The position numbers were made by a program, and so were the translations under genes. The notes under the pieces are model-generated. The model searched no databases. It was not told where the DNA came from and worked only from the letters and a program-made list of their open reading frames with translations. 36,774 bases of DNA from Bacillota bacterium (GTDB lineage: Bacteria > Bacillota > Clostridia > Oscillospirales > Acutalibacteraceae), in contig JAQXFQ010000094.1 in the NCBI GenBank assembly GCA_029005175.1, forward strand, positions 1 to 36,774. The letters run 5' to 3'. Within the stretch, counting starts at the first letter, position 1. Every line of letters starts with the position of its first letter. Shown in pieces: positions 7,328 to 15,607 of the stretch.

Positions 7328-8026
7328 TTATTTGTATGTACTGAAAAATCTGATAGCCTCGTTGCGCTCATCCTCATCCAATTCGGGATAAATCAGTTCA
7401 AAGGACTTATTAATTAAATTTTGCTTACCGAGAGTATCGGGAGCTTTGCGCAGTGCATATTGGATGTCAGATAATGAACGGCTTATCTCGGCGTATTTCG
7501 GCCAGTTACCGATATTGAATTTGTTGATGAATAAATGCCTCAGAAATGTGCCGTTGCCAGTCAGATCAAGTGTGCGAATGTTGAATTTAATAAAAGGCTT
7601 TGGCTGGATTTCCATTTCTTTGCCATAGGAATAAAAGCAATACTCTTCGCCGTTGGTTAATATTATTAAATGCGCTCCGGGGCAGCTATTGAAGTATTTT
7701 GTAATTTGCATTTGGCATTGTTTATTTTTGTCAAGATTTTTAACACCAATTCTTTTCGCTTCAACAAATACCCAGCCGTACCCCGTTTTTGAAAACGCAT
7801 AATCCGCATGCATTTTACTTCTTCCGATTCTGTGCTGTGAGCTCCAATATTCATAACTTGGATTCCACCCAAAAGCATCCAAAAAAGGCAAAACAAAACG
7901 GTCGCAAGTATTTGCCTCAGTAATCGATTTTAACGGCAGTGAAAAGTTATCAATAGCTCTTACAATTTTATTAATATTAATCTGAGCATATCGCAAGGAT
8001 TCCATTTCTATTGCGGATATTTTCAT
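7328..8026 (-). CDS. Type I restriction HsdR N-terminal-like nuclease domain protein
   Basis: A 232-residue soluble protein whose centre matches the HsdR_N / restriction-endonuclease-like fold. There is a conserved N-terminal helix with VLPFLDAFGWNP, then HADYAFSKTGYGWVFVEAKRIG, giving the D...ExK catalytic pattern of PD-(D/E)XK nucleases. It then runs through QITKYFNSCPGAHLIILTNGEEYCFYS, where such proteins place the dimer or effector surface. No helicase, specificity or methylase subunit is nearby, so it is a stand-alone domain, perhaps a defence or phage-derived nuclease. ATG 8026 lies after CCGGGAAAAT; M8 is an alternative start. A promoter at 8380-8408 gives a long leader. Confidence 0.75.
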   Translation of the reverse strand: MKISAIEMESLRYAQININKIVRAIDNFSLPLKSITEANTCDRFVLPFLDAFGWNPSYEYWSSQHRIGRSKMHADYAFSKTGYGWVFVEAKRIGVKNLDKNKQCQMQITKYFNSCPGAHLIILTNGEEYCFYSYGKEMEIQPKPFIKFNIRTLDLTGNGTFLRHLFINKFNIGNWPKYAEISRSLSDIQYALRKAPDTLGKQNLINKSFELIYPELDEDERNEAIRFFSTYK

Positions 8027-8035
8027 ATTTTCCCG

Positions 8036-8076
8036 GTATAATTAAATCACCCCCCCAGCAAAAGATTTAATTACAC
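8036..8076 (-). promoter_or_regulatory. Inverted repeat with G-run loop just before the nuclease-domain gene
   Basis: GTATAATTAAATC (8036-8048) pairs with GATTTAATTACAC (8064-8076) at 12 of 13 positions. On the transcript the loop carries a G7 run followed by TGA, a possible sequestered ribosome site. It ends 10 nt before the ATG, so it is a candidate translational control hairpin or operator. Confidence 0.4.
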
Positions 8077-8251
8077 AAATCCTTTCTAAAAATTGTAATG
8101 TGTGACAATGCGTGATGTAATTAATTTGATTTTACCGCAATGGAGGATAGGACAACGCTGGGAAGCGACCTGAGCGCCATTGCGTTTTTTAAGGAGTGGG
8201 ATTCCACGATAGGATAACCTTATCACCCTTTTGAAAACCAAAGCAATAAAC
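8077..8251. other. Leader region without a supported gene
   Basis: Only very short open frames (21-26 codons) occur on the plus strand here, with no ribosome sites. On the minus strand this is the middle of the predicted leader of the nuclease-domain gene. Confidence 0.35.
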
Positions 8252-8362
8252 TTATTCCGGTAAATTTTTTTTGAAAAGTCCCGTAGACCATTTCACGTTT
8301 TTTCCTACAGCAACTTTTGTTGTCCGGTTAATGGAGGTTTTGGCTGCGGGATTTTCCCGCAT
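8252..8362 (-). CDS. Possible 36-residue leader peptide / small basic protein
   Basis: The frame from ATG 8362 to TAA 8252 encodes 36 residues (begins MRENPAAKTSINRTTK, ends LFKKNLPE). It lies only 17 nt downstream of the -10 box of the promoter at 8380-8408, so its leader would be about 10 nt with no Shine-Dalgarno site. The palindrome GCGGGATTTTCCCGC (8347-8361) covers its first codons and may be the real functional element. I do not recognise the sequence; it may be chance. Confidence 0.25.
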   Translation of the reverse strand: MRENPAAKTSINRTTKVAVGKNVKWSTGLFKKNLPE

Positions 8363-8379
8363 AATGTGAATACGATTTA

Positions 8380-8408
8380 ATTATAGCATGAATTTTTATG
8401 TAAGCCAA
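8380..8408 (-). promoter_or_regulatory. Sigma-A-type promoter (minus strand)
   Basis: On the minus strand, -35 TTGGCT (8403-8408), a 17-bp spacer and consensus -10 TATAAT (8380-8385). It points at the nuclease-domain gene with a leader of about 350 nt. Confidence 0.6.
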
Positions 8409-8448
8409 TATTTTTGTGGAACTTTTTGTTTTTATCAACAGGAAATAT

Positions 8449-8490
8449 AAAAACGCCGAAACACATCGAAATTTTCAGTGTGCTTCGGCG
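8449..8490 (-). terminator. Terminator of the zinc-ribbon membrane protein gene
   Basis: The arms CGCCGAA (8454-8460) and TTCGGCG (8484-8490), extended by CACA/TGTG with one mismatch, form a stem. On the minus strand it is followed by TTTTTATATT. It lies just after the stop codon at 8499. Confidence 0.75.
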
Positions 8491-8498
8491 GCAAGAGT

Positions 8499-9262
8499 CT
8501 ATTTTTTATTAAGGGGCTGCTTATAATAACCATAACTATGTTTTTTTACTTCTTCCCAAAATTCCTCAGCATTTTCATCCGTTAAATCATCATCATAGTC
8601 TTCATTTTCAAATTCAAATTCATCTTCATCATCTTCATCGTCTTCTTCATCCTCTTCAGGCAGATTTCTACTTTCTGCAAACAACCAAATAACCGCGATA
8701 ATATTTATAATTGCTATTACAACAGGACAGACACTTGAGGATATTTTAATAATATCATATGAAGCTTCTGGAAACTCACTTCCGATTACTGAAACAATAA
8801 GTATAAACAATATTGAAAACAAAGAAGCTAAAATCGAAAATGCTTTACCTCTTGCATAGGCTGCTCTTTTTTTCTTATACACACTCATAAAAAACAATAT
8901 TAATATAAAAAAAACCAACTAGCCATAGTTATAGCAGCCAATGTATTAAATGCATCGTCACCGATTTTCTGACTTAAATCAGCTGCGTCTTGAAATAAAT
9001 CAACCAAATTAAATAACGACACTGAATATGTATGTGTACCGCTCCAAATGCTCGGAATACTTATGGAAAGCCAAGTGGGAAAACACAAAATAACTGTCAC
9101 AATAAAACCTATTGATGAAAACATCAGGGCATTAATTTCAAAATTGTTGAGTGATATATTCGGTAAACTCACCCCTGCTGAACCTGAATCAAGATTTTTT
9201 CCGCAATGATTGCAGAATTTTGAATTGTCATCAATCTGCTCGCCGCAATATTTGCAATACAT
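8499..9262 (-). pseudogene. Zinc-ribbon membrane protein, frameshifted in a T8 run
   Basis: The 5' frame (8900-9262, 120 residues) starts with a zinc ribbon MYCKYCGEQIDDNSKFCNHCG (two CxxC pairs), then a membrane segment at about residues 47-68. It stops just after a run of eight T on the coding strand (8907-8914). The 3' frame (8499-8918) continues with FILILFFMSV, two more membrane segments and a very acidic tail (EEDEEDDEDDEDEFEFE). One extra T would join them into a protein of about 254 residues. The start is ATG 9262 with AGGAAGGA upstream. This could be a pseudogene, slippage-controlled expression, or a sequencing error. Function is unknown; the zinc-ribbon plus membrane layout is common in Clostridia. 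Confidence 0.75.
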
Positions 9263-9298
9263 AAATAATCCTTCCTTTCAAACACAACTTTCGTACAT

Positions 9299-9353
9299 AT
9301 TTTACTGCATTTCGCAGTAAAAGCCAATACCGCAAAATGCAGTATTATATACT
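9299..9353. promoter_or_regulatory. Divergent promoter region with twin palindromic operators
   Basis: Two related palindromes of core TACTGCATTTYGCRGTA lie at 9301-9321 (perfect 8-bp arms, 5-bp centre) and 9327-9345 (one mismatch), centres 25 bp apart. The minus-strand promoter has -35 TTGGCT (9322-9327) and -10 TAAAAT (9299-9304) with the first palindrome forming its 17-bp spacer. A plus-strand -10 TATACT (9348-9353) follows the second palindrome but has a poor -35. The XRE protein encoded at 9390 is the natural candidate binder. Confidence 0.65.
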
Positions 9354-9389
9354 ATTTCATAAAAAAATTGATGAAAGGATGATTTAGGT

Positions 9390-9602
9390 GTGTATCGCAG
9401 AATAAGAGACCTGCGTGAGGACAGTGACCTCACACAGATGCAAATGGCACAGGCTCTCAATTGCTCGCAGCAGGTTTACAGTAACTACGAGCTTGGGCAG
9501 CGCGATATTCCAACAGATATATTAATAAAAATGGCAAAGTTTCATGATGTATCTGTTGATTACCTTATAGGACTTACTGATAATAGAAAAATAAACAAAT
9601 AA
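9390..9602 (+). CDS. Small XRE-family helix-turn-helix regulator
   Basis: A 70-residue Cro/C1-type DNA-binding protein consisting only of the helix-turn-helix domain. LTQMQMAQALNCSQQVYSNYELGQRDIP carries the two DNA-contact helices and DYLIGLTDN is the usual C-terminal end. The start is GTG 9390 (an upstream in-frame TAG at 9384-9386 limits extension), with AAAGGATGA about 10 nt before. It is transcribed divergently from the zinc-ribbon membrane protein gene and shares a control region with twin operators, so it probably represses itself and its neighbour. A terminator follows at once. Confidence 0.85.
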   Translation: MYRRIRDLREDSDLTQMQMAQALNCSQQVYSNYELGQRDIPTDILIKMAKFHDVSVDYLIGLTDNRKINK

Positions 9603-9618
9603 AAATCAACCGCTGACG

Positions 9619-9656
9619 CCGCATTTTTTCAATTATGATTAAATGCGGTTTTTTAT
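9619..9656 (+). terminator. Rho-independent terminator of the small XRE gene
   Basis: CCGCAT (9619-9624) pairs with ATGCGG (9643-9648), extended by the adjoining T and A bases. TTTTTTATTTT follows. Confidence 0.8.
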
Positions 9657-9711
9657 TTTCCTGCCGAACAATTTCTGACATACCGCATAAACTGAAAAAG
9701 AGGCGATTTTT

Positions 9712-9900
9712 ATGAACCCATGTGAGCTGACATTCGGAATAACATCGCTTGCAAATACAATTGCATGCAAAATGTCCGAAGATGAGCTTCAAATTACTGC
9801 GGCATTTTTCACCCAGCTTGGCGACACATTAGCCACTATCTCGGTGCAGCGTGCGATTTGCAGTAAAAATTCAGCTTCGGACGTCAAATTACCCACCTGA
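9712..9900 (+). CDS. Small conserved protein resembling DUF6774
   Basis: A 62-residue soluble protein. The central part SEDELQITAAFFTQLGDTLATI resembles small Clostridia proteins annotated as DUF6774; this is recalled from family appearance and was not searched. Its function is unknown. AGAGGCGAT lies about 6 nt before the ATG, and a terminator hairpin follows at 9909-9948, so it is a single-gene unit. Two cysteines (residues 4 and 19) in the N-terminal half plus C50 could bind metal, but there is no CxxC motif. Confidence 0.7.
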   Translation: MNPCELTFGITSLANTIACKMSEDELQITAAFFTQLGDTLATISVQRAICSKNSASDVKLPT

Positions 9901-9908
9901 TAAATCCC

Positions 9909-9948
9909 GCCCAGTGGTTTAGTGCCAAGCTAAATCGCCGGGCTTTTT
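9909..9948 (+). terminator. Terminator of the DUF6774-like gene
   Basis: GCCCAGTGGTTTAG (9909-9922) pairs imperfectly with CTAAATCGCCGGGC (9930-9943). TTTTTAATTT follows. Confidence 0.7.
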
Positions 9949-9998
9949 AATTTGCCTGTCAGTTTTCGCGGTTAAAAGTATTAATGCGCTAAAGTATC

Positions 9999-10027
9999 TT
10001 GACATTCCTATGCGAATTTAGTATTAT
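9999..10027 (+). promoter_or_regulatory. Sigma-A promoter of the tyrA-aroBAC-pheA operon
   Basis: Consensus -35 TTGACA (9999-10004), a 17-bp spacer and -10 TATTAT (10022-10027), 56 bp before the tyrA ATG. The leader is only about 50 nt, too short for a T-box or classic attenuator; none was seen. Confidence 0.85.
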
Positions 10028-10083
10028 TAAAGGTAACAATTATTTTATCATCTTCCAATAATCTCAAAAGGAATGGTCATATT

Positions 10084-10929
10084 ATGATAGAAATTAAAAA
10101 CATAGCGATTATCGGTCTGGGATTGATAGGCGGCTCTTTCGCCAAGGCAATTTCTCAGTACACCGACTATCGCGTATTGGCAAAAAACCGCACCCGATCC
10201 ACCACATTGCAGGCTATTGCCGACGGTGCCGTCCATGAGGAGCTGACCGACGACAACATCGGCGAGGCGGACATGGTTATTCTCGGTCTTTATCCCGAGG
10301 AAGCTGTGGAATACATGGAGCAGATAGGCGGCAAGCTCAAAAAGGGCGCGCTGGTTATCGACGTTTCGGGAATCAAGCGTTACATATGCAAGGAAATGCC
10401 GCCGATTGCGGCAAAATACGGCTTTGTATTCGTGGGCACACACCCCATGGCCGGCAAGGAAAAGGGCGGCTATTTTAACAGTGAAGCCGAGCTTTTTAAG
10501 GGCGCAAGCTTTATCATCACTCCCTCGGACGACAGCACATCGGATGAAGTGGAATGGCTCATCAAATTCGCCGGGCAGACAGGCTTCGGCATGCATGTGG
10601 TATGCTCACCCGCCGAGCACGACAAGATGATTGCATTCACCTCACAGCTTCCGCACGTTCTGGCTAATGCATATGTGCAAAGTCCGCAATGTCTCAATCA
10701 CAGGGGATTTTCGGCGGGCAGCTATCGCGATGTTTCACGCGTGGCACGTCTTAACGAGCATCTGTGGGCAGAGCTTTTCCTGCAGAATTCCGACGCGCTC
10801 ACCCAAGAGCTGGATTTATTGATTGCAAACATAACCGAAATCTGCGACGCCATAAAGTCAGGCAATCAGGCACATCTGGAGGAAATGCTGGCGAGAGGCC
10901 GCAGAGTTAAGGAGGAGCTTGGAGAATGA
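10084..10929 (+). CDS. tyrA: Prephenate dehydrogenase (tyrosine biosynthesis)
   Basis: A 281-residue NAD(P)-dependent dehydrogenase converting prephenate to 4-hydroxyphenylpyruvate. The Rossmann motif GLGLIGGS lies at residues 11-18. The family motif THPMAGKEKGG (about residues 119-129) holds the catalytic histidine, and H-x(n)-QLPH is present in the helical domain. No chorismate mutase or ACT domain is fused, so this is the short monofunctional form. First gene of the aromatic operon; it overlaps aroB by ATGA. AAAGGA lies about 11 nt upstream of the ATG. Confidence 0.93.
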   Translation: MIEIKNIAIIGLGLIGGSFAKAISQYTDYRVLAKNRTRSTTLQAIADGAVHEELTDDNIGEADMVILGLYPEEAVEYMEQIGGKLKKGALVIDVSGIKRYICKEMPPIAAKYGFVFVGTHPMAGKEKGGYFNSEAELFKGASFIITPSDDSTSDEVEWLIKFAGQTGFGMHVVCSPAEHDKMIAFTSQLPHVLANAYVQSPQCLNHRGFSAGSYRDVSRVARLNEHLWAELFLQNSDALTQELDLLIANITEICDAIKSGNQAHLEEMLARGRRVKEELGE

Positions 10930-11993
10930 GCAGGATTATTCATGTAAATGCGGGCATTCCGTATGATGTTATTATAGAAAAAGGCGCGCTTGACAAGTGC
11001 GGCGAGTTGATAAAAAGCGTTGTTCCCAAGTCCGAACGCGCGTTGATAGTGTCTGACAGCAACGTCGCGCCGATTTATGCCGAGAAGGTCAAAGCCTCTC
11101 TCGAAGCCGCGGGATACAAGGTTTTCGTTCACGTATTTCCCGCAGGCGAGGAGAACAAGCGTCTCTCCGCTATCGAGGGCATGTATGCCGCAATGGCGTC
11201 AGCCGAGCTTTCGCGCACGGACTTCGCCGTAGCACTGGGCGGCGGCGTCACGGGCGATATGTGCGGATTTGCGGCGGCAACCTACCTGCGCGGAATAAAA
11301 TTCGTGCAGATTCCAACCACCGTTCTCTCGCAAAATGATTCATCAGTCGGCGGCAAGACCGGCATTGACCTGGAATGCGGAAAAAATCTCGTCGGCAGCT
11401 TCTGGCAGCCCTGCCTTGTTATAGCAGACGTAAACACGCTCAGCACACTCCCGCCGCGATACATCACCGACGGCTTCGGGGAAATAATAAAACACGGCTG
11501 CATTAAGTCCGCTGAGCTGTTTGAATTGATAGAGAAGTACGGCACCGACATGAATATGATTGAAGAACTGACCGCGCGTTCAATTGAAATAAAGAGCGGC
11601 GTTGTCGAGCGTGACGAGCGCGAATCCGGCGAACGCATGCTGCTGAATTTCGGTCACACCCTCGGTCACGCAATCGAAAAATGCTGCAACTTTACAAAAT
11701 ACGCACACGGCGAGGCTGTTGGCATCGGCATGCTGATGATTTCGCGCGCAGGCGAAGCCGCAGGACTTACCCAATCAGGCACGGCAGAGCGAATTGAAGC
11801 CGTGCTGAAAAACTGCGGCATGCCCACCTCCTGCGAATTTACCGCCGAGGAAATTTGTAATGCTGCAATGCTCGACAAGAAGCGTCGCGGCGACAGCATG
11901 AACGTCGTGCTGCTGAAATCAATCGGCGATTCGTTTGTATACAAAATCAAATGCGCCGATATGCTTAAATTCGTAAGCGGAGGAATAAGATGA
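10926..11993 (+). CDS. aroB: 3-dehydroquinate synthase
   Basis: A 355-residue NAD- and metal-dependent cyclase of the shikimate pathway, making 3-dehydroquinate from DAHP. The NAD-binding GGGVTGDMCGFAAATYLRG, the segment IPTTVLSQNDSSVGGKTGID, and the zinc ligands in the DGFGEIIKHG and NFGHTLGHAIE motifs are all present. Length is normal. It overlaps tyrA and aroA by four bases each (ATGA), so translation is coupled. No DAHP synthase, aroD, aroE or aroK gene lies in this window. Confidence 0.96.
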   Translation: MSRIIHVNAGIPYDVIIEKGALDKCGELIKSVVPKSERALIVSDSNVAPIYAEKVKASLEAAGYKVFVHVFPAGEENKRLSAIEGMYAAMASAELSRTDFAVALGGGVTGDMCGFAAATYLRGIKFVQIPTTVLSQNDSSVGGKTGIDLECGKNLVGSFWQPCLVIADVNTLSTLPPRYITDGFGEIIKHGCIKSAELFELIEKYGTDMNMIEELTARSIEIKSGVVERDERESGERMLLNFGHTLGHAIEKCCNFTKYAHGEAVGIGMLMISRAGEAAGLTQSGTAERIEAVLKNCGMPTSCEFTAEEICNAAMLDKKRRGDSMNVVLLKSIGDSFVYKIKCADMLKFVSGGIR

Positions 11994-13288
11994 CAGATAA
12001 AGATATTTGCAAATGCAGCGGCGGCATGCTTCACGGCACGGTCAACATTCCGCCCTCCAAAAGTGCGGCTCACCGCGCCATGCTCTGCGCGGCTCTGGCA
12101 GACGGGCGCAGCACCCTCTCCCCAATCGAATTATCAAACGACATGCGCGCGACTATCAACGCAATCACCGCACTGGGCGCACATGTAGAGTTTTCGGACG
12201 GCACGCTGACTATTGACGGCATAAGCGATATTTCAAAAAATCACGCCGACAATGAGCCGGTTGACATAAACTGCATTGAATCAGGCTCCACCCTCAGATT
12301 TATAATTCCGATAGCCGCCGCAGCGGGCATAAACGGCAGATTTATCGGTGAAGGCACGCTTCTGCCCCGCCCGATAGGAATTTATACCGAATTGCTTCCG
12401 AAAGCGGGTGTGGAATGCATCACCGAGGGCGGACTTCCGCTGATTTGCCGAGGCAGGCTGCAGTCGGGCGAATACGAAATTCGCGGTGACATCAGTTCTC
12501 AGTTTATCACGGGAATGTTGTTTGCATTGTCACTCTGTGAGGGCGACAGCAGGCTGATTCTCACCACTCCGCTGCAATCCTCAGCTTATGTCGACATGAC
12601 GGTGTGCTGTATGGCAGACTTCGGCGTAAAAGTCGAGCGCACCGACTACGGCTGGTTTATCCCCGGAGGGCAAAAATACACACCGCGCGATTACACTGTC
12701 GAGGGTGACTGGTCACACGCCGGATTCTTCCTCGCAGCCGGCGCATTGGGAAGCGAACTGACGCTTCACGGTTTGCGCATGGATTCGGTTCAGGGCGATA
12801 TGGCGGCTTTGGAGCTGCTTCGCGGCTTCGGTGCTGAAATTACCGAACAAAACGGCGATTTGACAGTGCACAGGGGTACACTTCACGGTCAGCACATCAA
12901 CGCTCAGCAGATTCCCGACCTGGTGCCGTGTCTGGCGGTATGCGCCGCACTCTGCGAGGGTACAACAATTATCGACCATGCGGAACGCCTGCGTATCAAG
13001 GAGAGTGACCGACTGGCATCCACGGCGAGCATGATAAACGCGCTGGGCGGCAAGGTCACGGAATTGCCCGACGGTCTGAAAATCGAGGGCGTGAGCCAAT
13101 TCATCGGCGGTACTGTCGACGGCTGCCGCGACCACAGAATCATAATGTCCGCCGCGATTGCAGCGTTGAGTGCCTCGGGCGAGGTCACTATCACCACTCC
13201 GCACAGCGTAAACAAAAGCTATCCGTCATTCTTTGACGTTTATAATTCTCTTGGAGGTAAAGCCAATGTCATCAACATGGGGAAATAA
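11990..13288 (+). CDS. aroA: 5-enolpyruvylshikimate-3-phosphate synthase
   Basis: A 432-residue transferase joining PEP to shikimate 3-phosphate. The N-terminal substrate loop (IPPSKSAAHRAMLCAALADG, residues about 22-41), SGSTLRF for PEP/S3P contacts, and KESDRL near residue 335 are visible. The N-terminal loop departs from the usual class I and II patterns; I did not assign a class. Start ATG overlaps the aroB stop. Its 3' end overlaps the chosen aroC start by 23 bp, and the ribosome site of aroC (GGAGGT) lies inside it. Confidence 0.95.
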   Translation: MTDKDICKCSGGMLHGTVNIPPSKSAAHRAMLCAALADGRSTLSPIELSNDMRATINAITALGAHVEFSDGTLTIDGISDISKNHADNEPVDINCIESGSTLRFIIPIAAAAGINGRFIGEGTLLPRPIGIYTELLPKAGVECITEGGLPLICRGRLQSGEYEIRGDISSQFITGMLFALSLCEGDSRLILTTPLQSSAYVDMTVCCMADFGVKVERTDYGWFIPGGQKYTPRDYTVEGDWSHAGFFLAAGALGSELTLHGLRMDSVQGDMAALELLRGFGAEITEQNGDLTVHRGTLHGQHINAQQIPDLVPCLAVCAALCEGTTIIDHAERLRIKESDRLASTASMINALGGKVTELPDGLKIEGVSQFIGGTVDGCRDHRIIMSAAIAALSASGEVTITTPHSVNKSYPSFFDVYNSLGGKANVINMGK

Positions 13289-14354
13289 CATAAAAATTTC
13301 AATATTCGGCGAGAGCCACGGCGTAGGTATCGGTGTGGTAATCGACGGTCTGCCTGCGGGCGAGAAGCTTGATTTCGACGAGATTCAGTTTCAGATGAAC
13401 CGCCGCGCGCCCGGCAACGATTCCACATCCACCCCCCGCAAGGAGGAAGACATGCCCGAGGTATGCGCGGGTATTCTGAATGACACCACCACGGGAGCAC
13501 CGCTCTGCGCCGTTATCGAAAACGCCAACACCCGCTCGGTGGATTACGATAAGCTCCAGCGTCTCCCACGTCCCGGTCATGCCGATTACACAGGTGCAGT
13601 GCGCTACAACGGCTACAACGACGTGCGCGGCGGCGGACATTTCAGCGGTCGTCTCACCGCTCCGCTGACCTTTGCGGGAGCTATCTGCCGCCAGATTCTG
13701 GCACGCAGAGGCATTACTATAGGGGGGCACATCTACGCTGTTGGAAATATTTTTGACATTCCCTTTGACCCTGTTGAGGTCAGCGCCGAGCAGCTCACCG
13801 AGCTTCAAAAGCACATCTTCGCCCTAAACAAGCCCGAAACCGAGCCGACTATGCGCCGCATGATTGACGACGCGAGAATGCAGCGCGACAGCGTGGGCGG
13901 CATAGTAGAGATTGCGGCTGTGGGCGTTCCGGCAGGCATCGGCTCTCCCATGTTCGGCGGCGTGGAGAACGTTCTATCCTCCATAGTCTACGGCGTTCCC
14001 GCTGTCAAAGGTGTGGAATTCGGTGCGGGCTTTGACGTCTCCAGAATGAGGGGAAGTGAGTCAAACGACCCATTCACTATCGTGGGCAACAAGGTCGTCA
14101 CTACCCGCAACGTCGCAGGCGGTATTCTCGGAGGTATTTCCAACGGAATGCCTATCATTCTGCGCGCGGCGGTCAAGCCTACACCTTCAATCTCGCAGGA
14201 GCAGCACACTGTTGACCTCAAGGAGCACCGCGATGCTATCCTCACAGTCGGCGGCAGACATGACCCGTGCATAGTGCCCCGCGCTCTGCCGGCAATCGAG
14301 TCGGCTGTTGCAATCGGTCTGACCGATCTCATGAAGGAGGTAGGCAAGCTGTGA
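13266..14354 (+). CDS. aroC: Chorismate synthase
   Basis: A 362-residue FMN-dependent enzyme forming chorismate from EPSP, the last shikimate step. It starts MSSTWGNNIKISIFGESHG with the family's GESHG motif. GHADYTGAVRYN, RGGGHFSGRLTAPL and the later GGISNGMPI motif are present. The start is ATG 13266 with GGAGGT 7 nt upstream (13253-13258); an open-frame extension to 13233 would lie wholly inside aroA and lacks its own ribosome site. The stop overlaps the GTG start of pheA. Confidence 0.96.
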   Translation: MSSTWGNNIKISIFGESHGVGIGVVIDGLPAGEKLDFDEIQFQMNRRAPGNDSTSTPRKEEDMPEVCAGILNDTTTGAPLCAVIENANTRSVDYDKLQRLPRPGHADYTGAVRYNGYNDVRGGGHFSGRLTAPLTFAGAICRQILARRGITIGGHIYAVGNIFDIPFDPVEVSAEQLTELQKHIFALNKPETEPTMRRMIDDARMQRDSVGGIVEIAAVGVPAGIGSPMFGGVENVLSSIVYGVPAVKGVEFGAGFDVSRMRGSESNDPFTIVGNKVVTTRNVAGGILGGISNGMPIILRAAVKPTPSISQEQHTVDLKEHRDAILTVGGRHDPCIVPRALPAIESAVAIGLTDLMKEVGKL

Positions 14355-15502
14355 GCACCATTAATGCAGATAATATTCCCGAAAACATCAATCTCTCCGA
14401 CATACGCAGAGAAATCGACTCGATAGACACTCAATTCCTCGAGCTTTTCATTCAGCGTATGAAAGCATGCGAAAAGGTCGCCATGGTCAAAAAGCGCGAC
14501 GGCACACCTATATCCAATCCAAAGCGCGAGGAGGAAATTCTCAACCGCGTGGAAAAAGAGGGCGGCGAATTCGGCAATGGGGCGCGCACCTTTCTAGCCA
14601 CGCTTATCGACATAAGCTGCACATATCAGCAAATGCTGCTCTACGGCGAGGACGGCAAACTGCGCAAAAAATTCATGACCGCAGACAGCGAGCTTAAAGG
14701 CTCAAAAATCGCATGTCAGGGCACTGTGGGCGCCTATTCCCATCTCGCCGCAAAGCAGTTCTTCGGAGAGGACGTCGAGCCGCTCTTTTACAGCAAATTT
14801 GAGGATGTTTTTGACGCGGTGACGGGCGGCGAAACTGATTTCGGCATTCTCCCTATCGAAAACACAACTGCCGGTGCGGTCAATGATGTTTACGACCTGC
14901 TCACCCGCCACGGATTCTACATTGTGGGTGAAACCGATGTTGACGTAAACCACTGTCTGCTCGCTCCAAAGGGTGCAAAACTTGATGACATCAAGGAGGT
15001 TTACGCCCACCCGCAGGCTTTAGCTCAGTGCGCCAAATACATACAGCGTCACGGCTTCAACACCAACGAATACAGCAATAACGCAGTCGCCGCAATGAAC
15101 GTCGCCCGCTGGAACGACCCGACAAAGGCGGCTATCGCCTCAAACGTAGCAGGCAGGAAATTCGGCATGGAAATTCTCGAAGAGGGCATTCAGGACATAG
15201 ACGGCAACCAGACGCGCTTCATCGTCATATCCAAAAATATGATTATCCGTGAGGGCGCGGACAAAATCAGCATGACCTTCTCGCTGCCCCACCAGACGGG
15301 AAGCCTTTACCGTGTGCTGTCGAGATTTGCCGCCAACGGCATGAATATTTTCAAGATTGAATCCCGTCCTCTCAAGGGCTGCAACTTCCAGTACAGATTT
15401 TACCTCGATTTCAACGGAAACGTCCATGACGAAAAAGTCTGCTCGCTGATATGCTCCCTCAGCACCGAAATGGCTGATTTTAAGTTCTTGGGGAATTATT
15501 GA
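14351..15502 (+). CDS. pheA: Bifunctional chorismate mutase / prephenate dehydratase (P-protein)
   Basis: A 383-residue enzyme turning chorismate into prephenate and then phenylpyruvate. The AroQ chorismate mutase domain is at about residues 12-95 (IRREIDSIDTQFLELFIQRM). The prephenate dehydratase domain is at about 115-290 (VGAYSHLAAKQFF, PIENTTAGAV, NQTRFIVIS). The C-terminal ACT domain has the ESRP motif for phenylalanine feedback. The start is GTG 14351, overlapping the aroC stop (GTGA), with AAGGAGGT 9 nt upstream. The much longer open frame back to 14267 is rejected. Last gene of the operon; no clear terminator follows before the next small gene. Confidence 0.94.
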   Translation: MSTINADNIPENINLSDIRREIDSIDTQFLELFIQRMKACEKVAMVKKRDGTPISNPKREEEILNRVEKEGGEFGNGARTFLATLIDISCTYQQMLLYGEDGKLRKKFMTADSELKGSKIACQGTVGAYSHLAAKQFFGEDVEPLFYSKFEDVFDAVTGGETDFGILPIENTTAGAVNDVYDLLTRHGFYIVGETDVDVNHCLLAPKGAKLDDIKEVYAHPQALAQCAKYIQRHGFNTNEYSNNAVAAMNVARWNDPTKAAIASNVAGRKFGMEILEEGIQDIDGNQTRFIVISKNMIIREGADKISMTFSLPHQTGSLYRVLSRFAANGMNIFKIESRPLKGCNFQYRFYLDFNGNVHDEKVCSLICSLSTEMADFKFLGNY

Positions 15503-15607
15503 TTTATCCAAATCTTTACCAATTGCACTGAAATCTTAACCTTTTCTAAACCTTCGCCTTTTATACTGTAACCATAACAAAGGGACAGAAAAGGTGGTGA
15601 CAAATTT

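Noticed and set aside
8111-8217. Two short plus-strand frames (MRDVINLILPQWRIGQ... and MEDRTTLGSDLSAIAFF...)
   Set aside because: 21-26 codons, overlapping each other, with no Shine-Dalgarno site; no support as genes.
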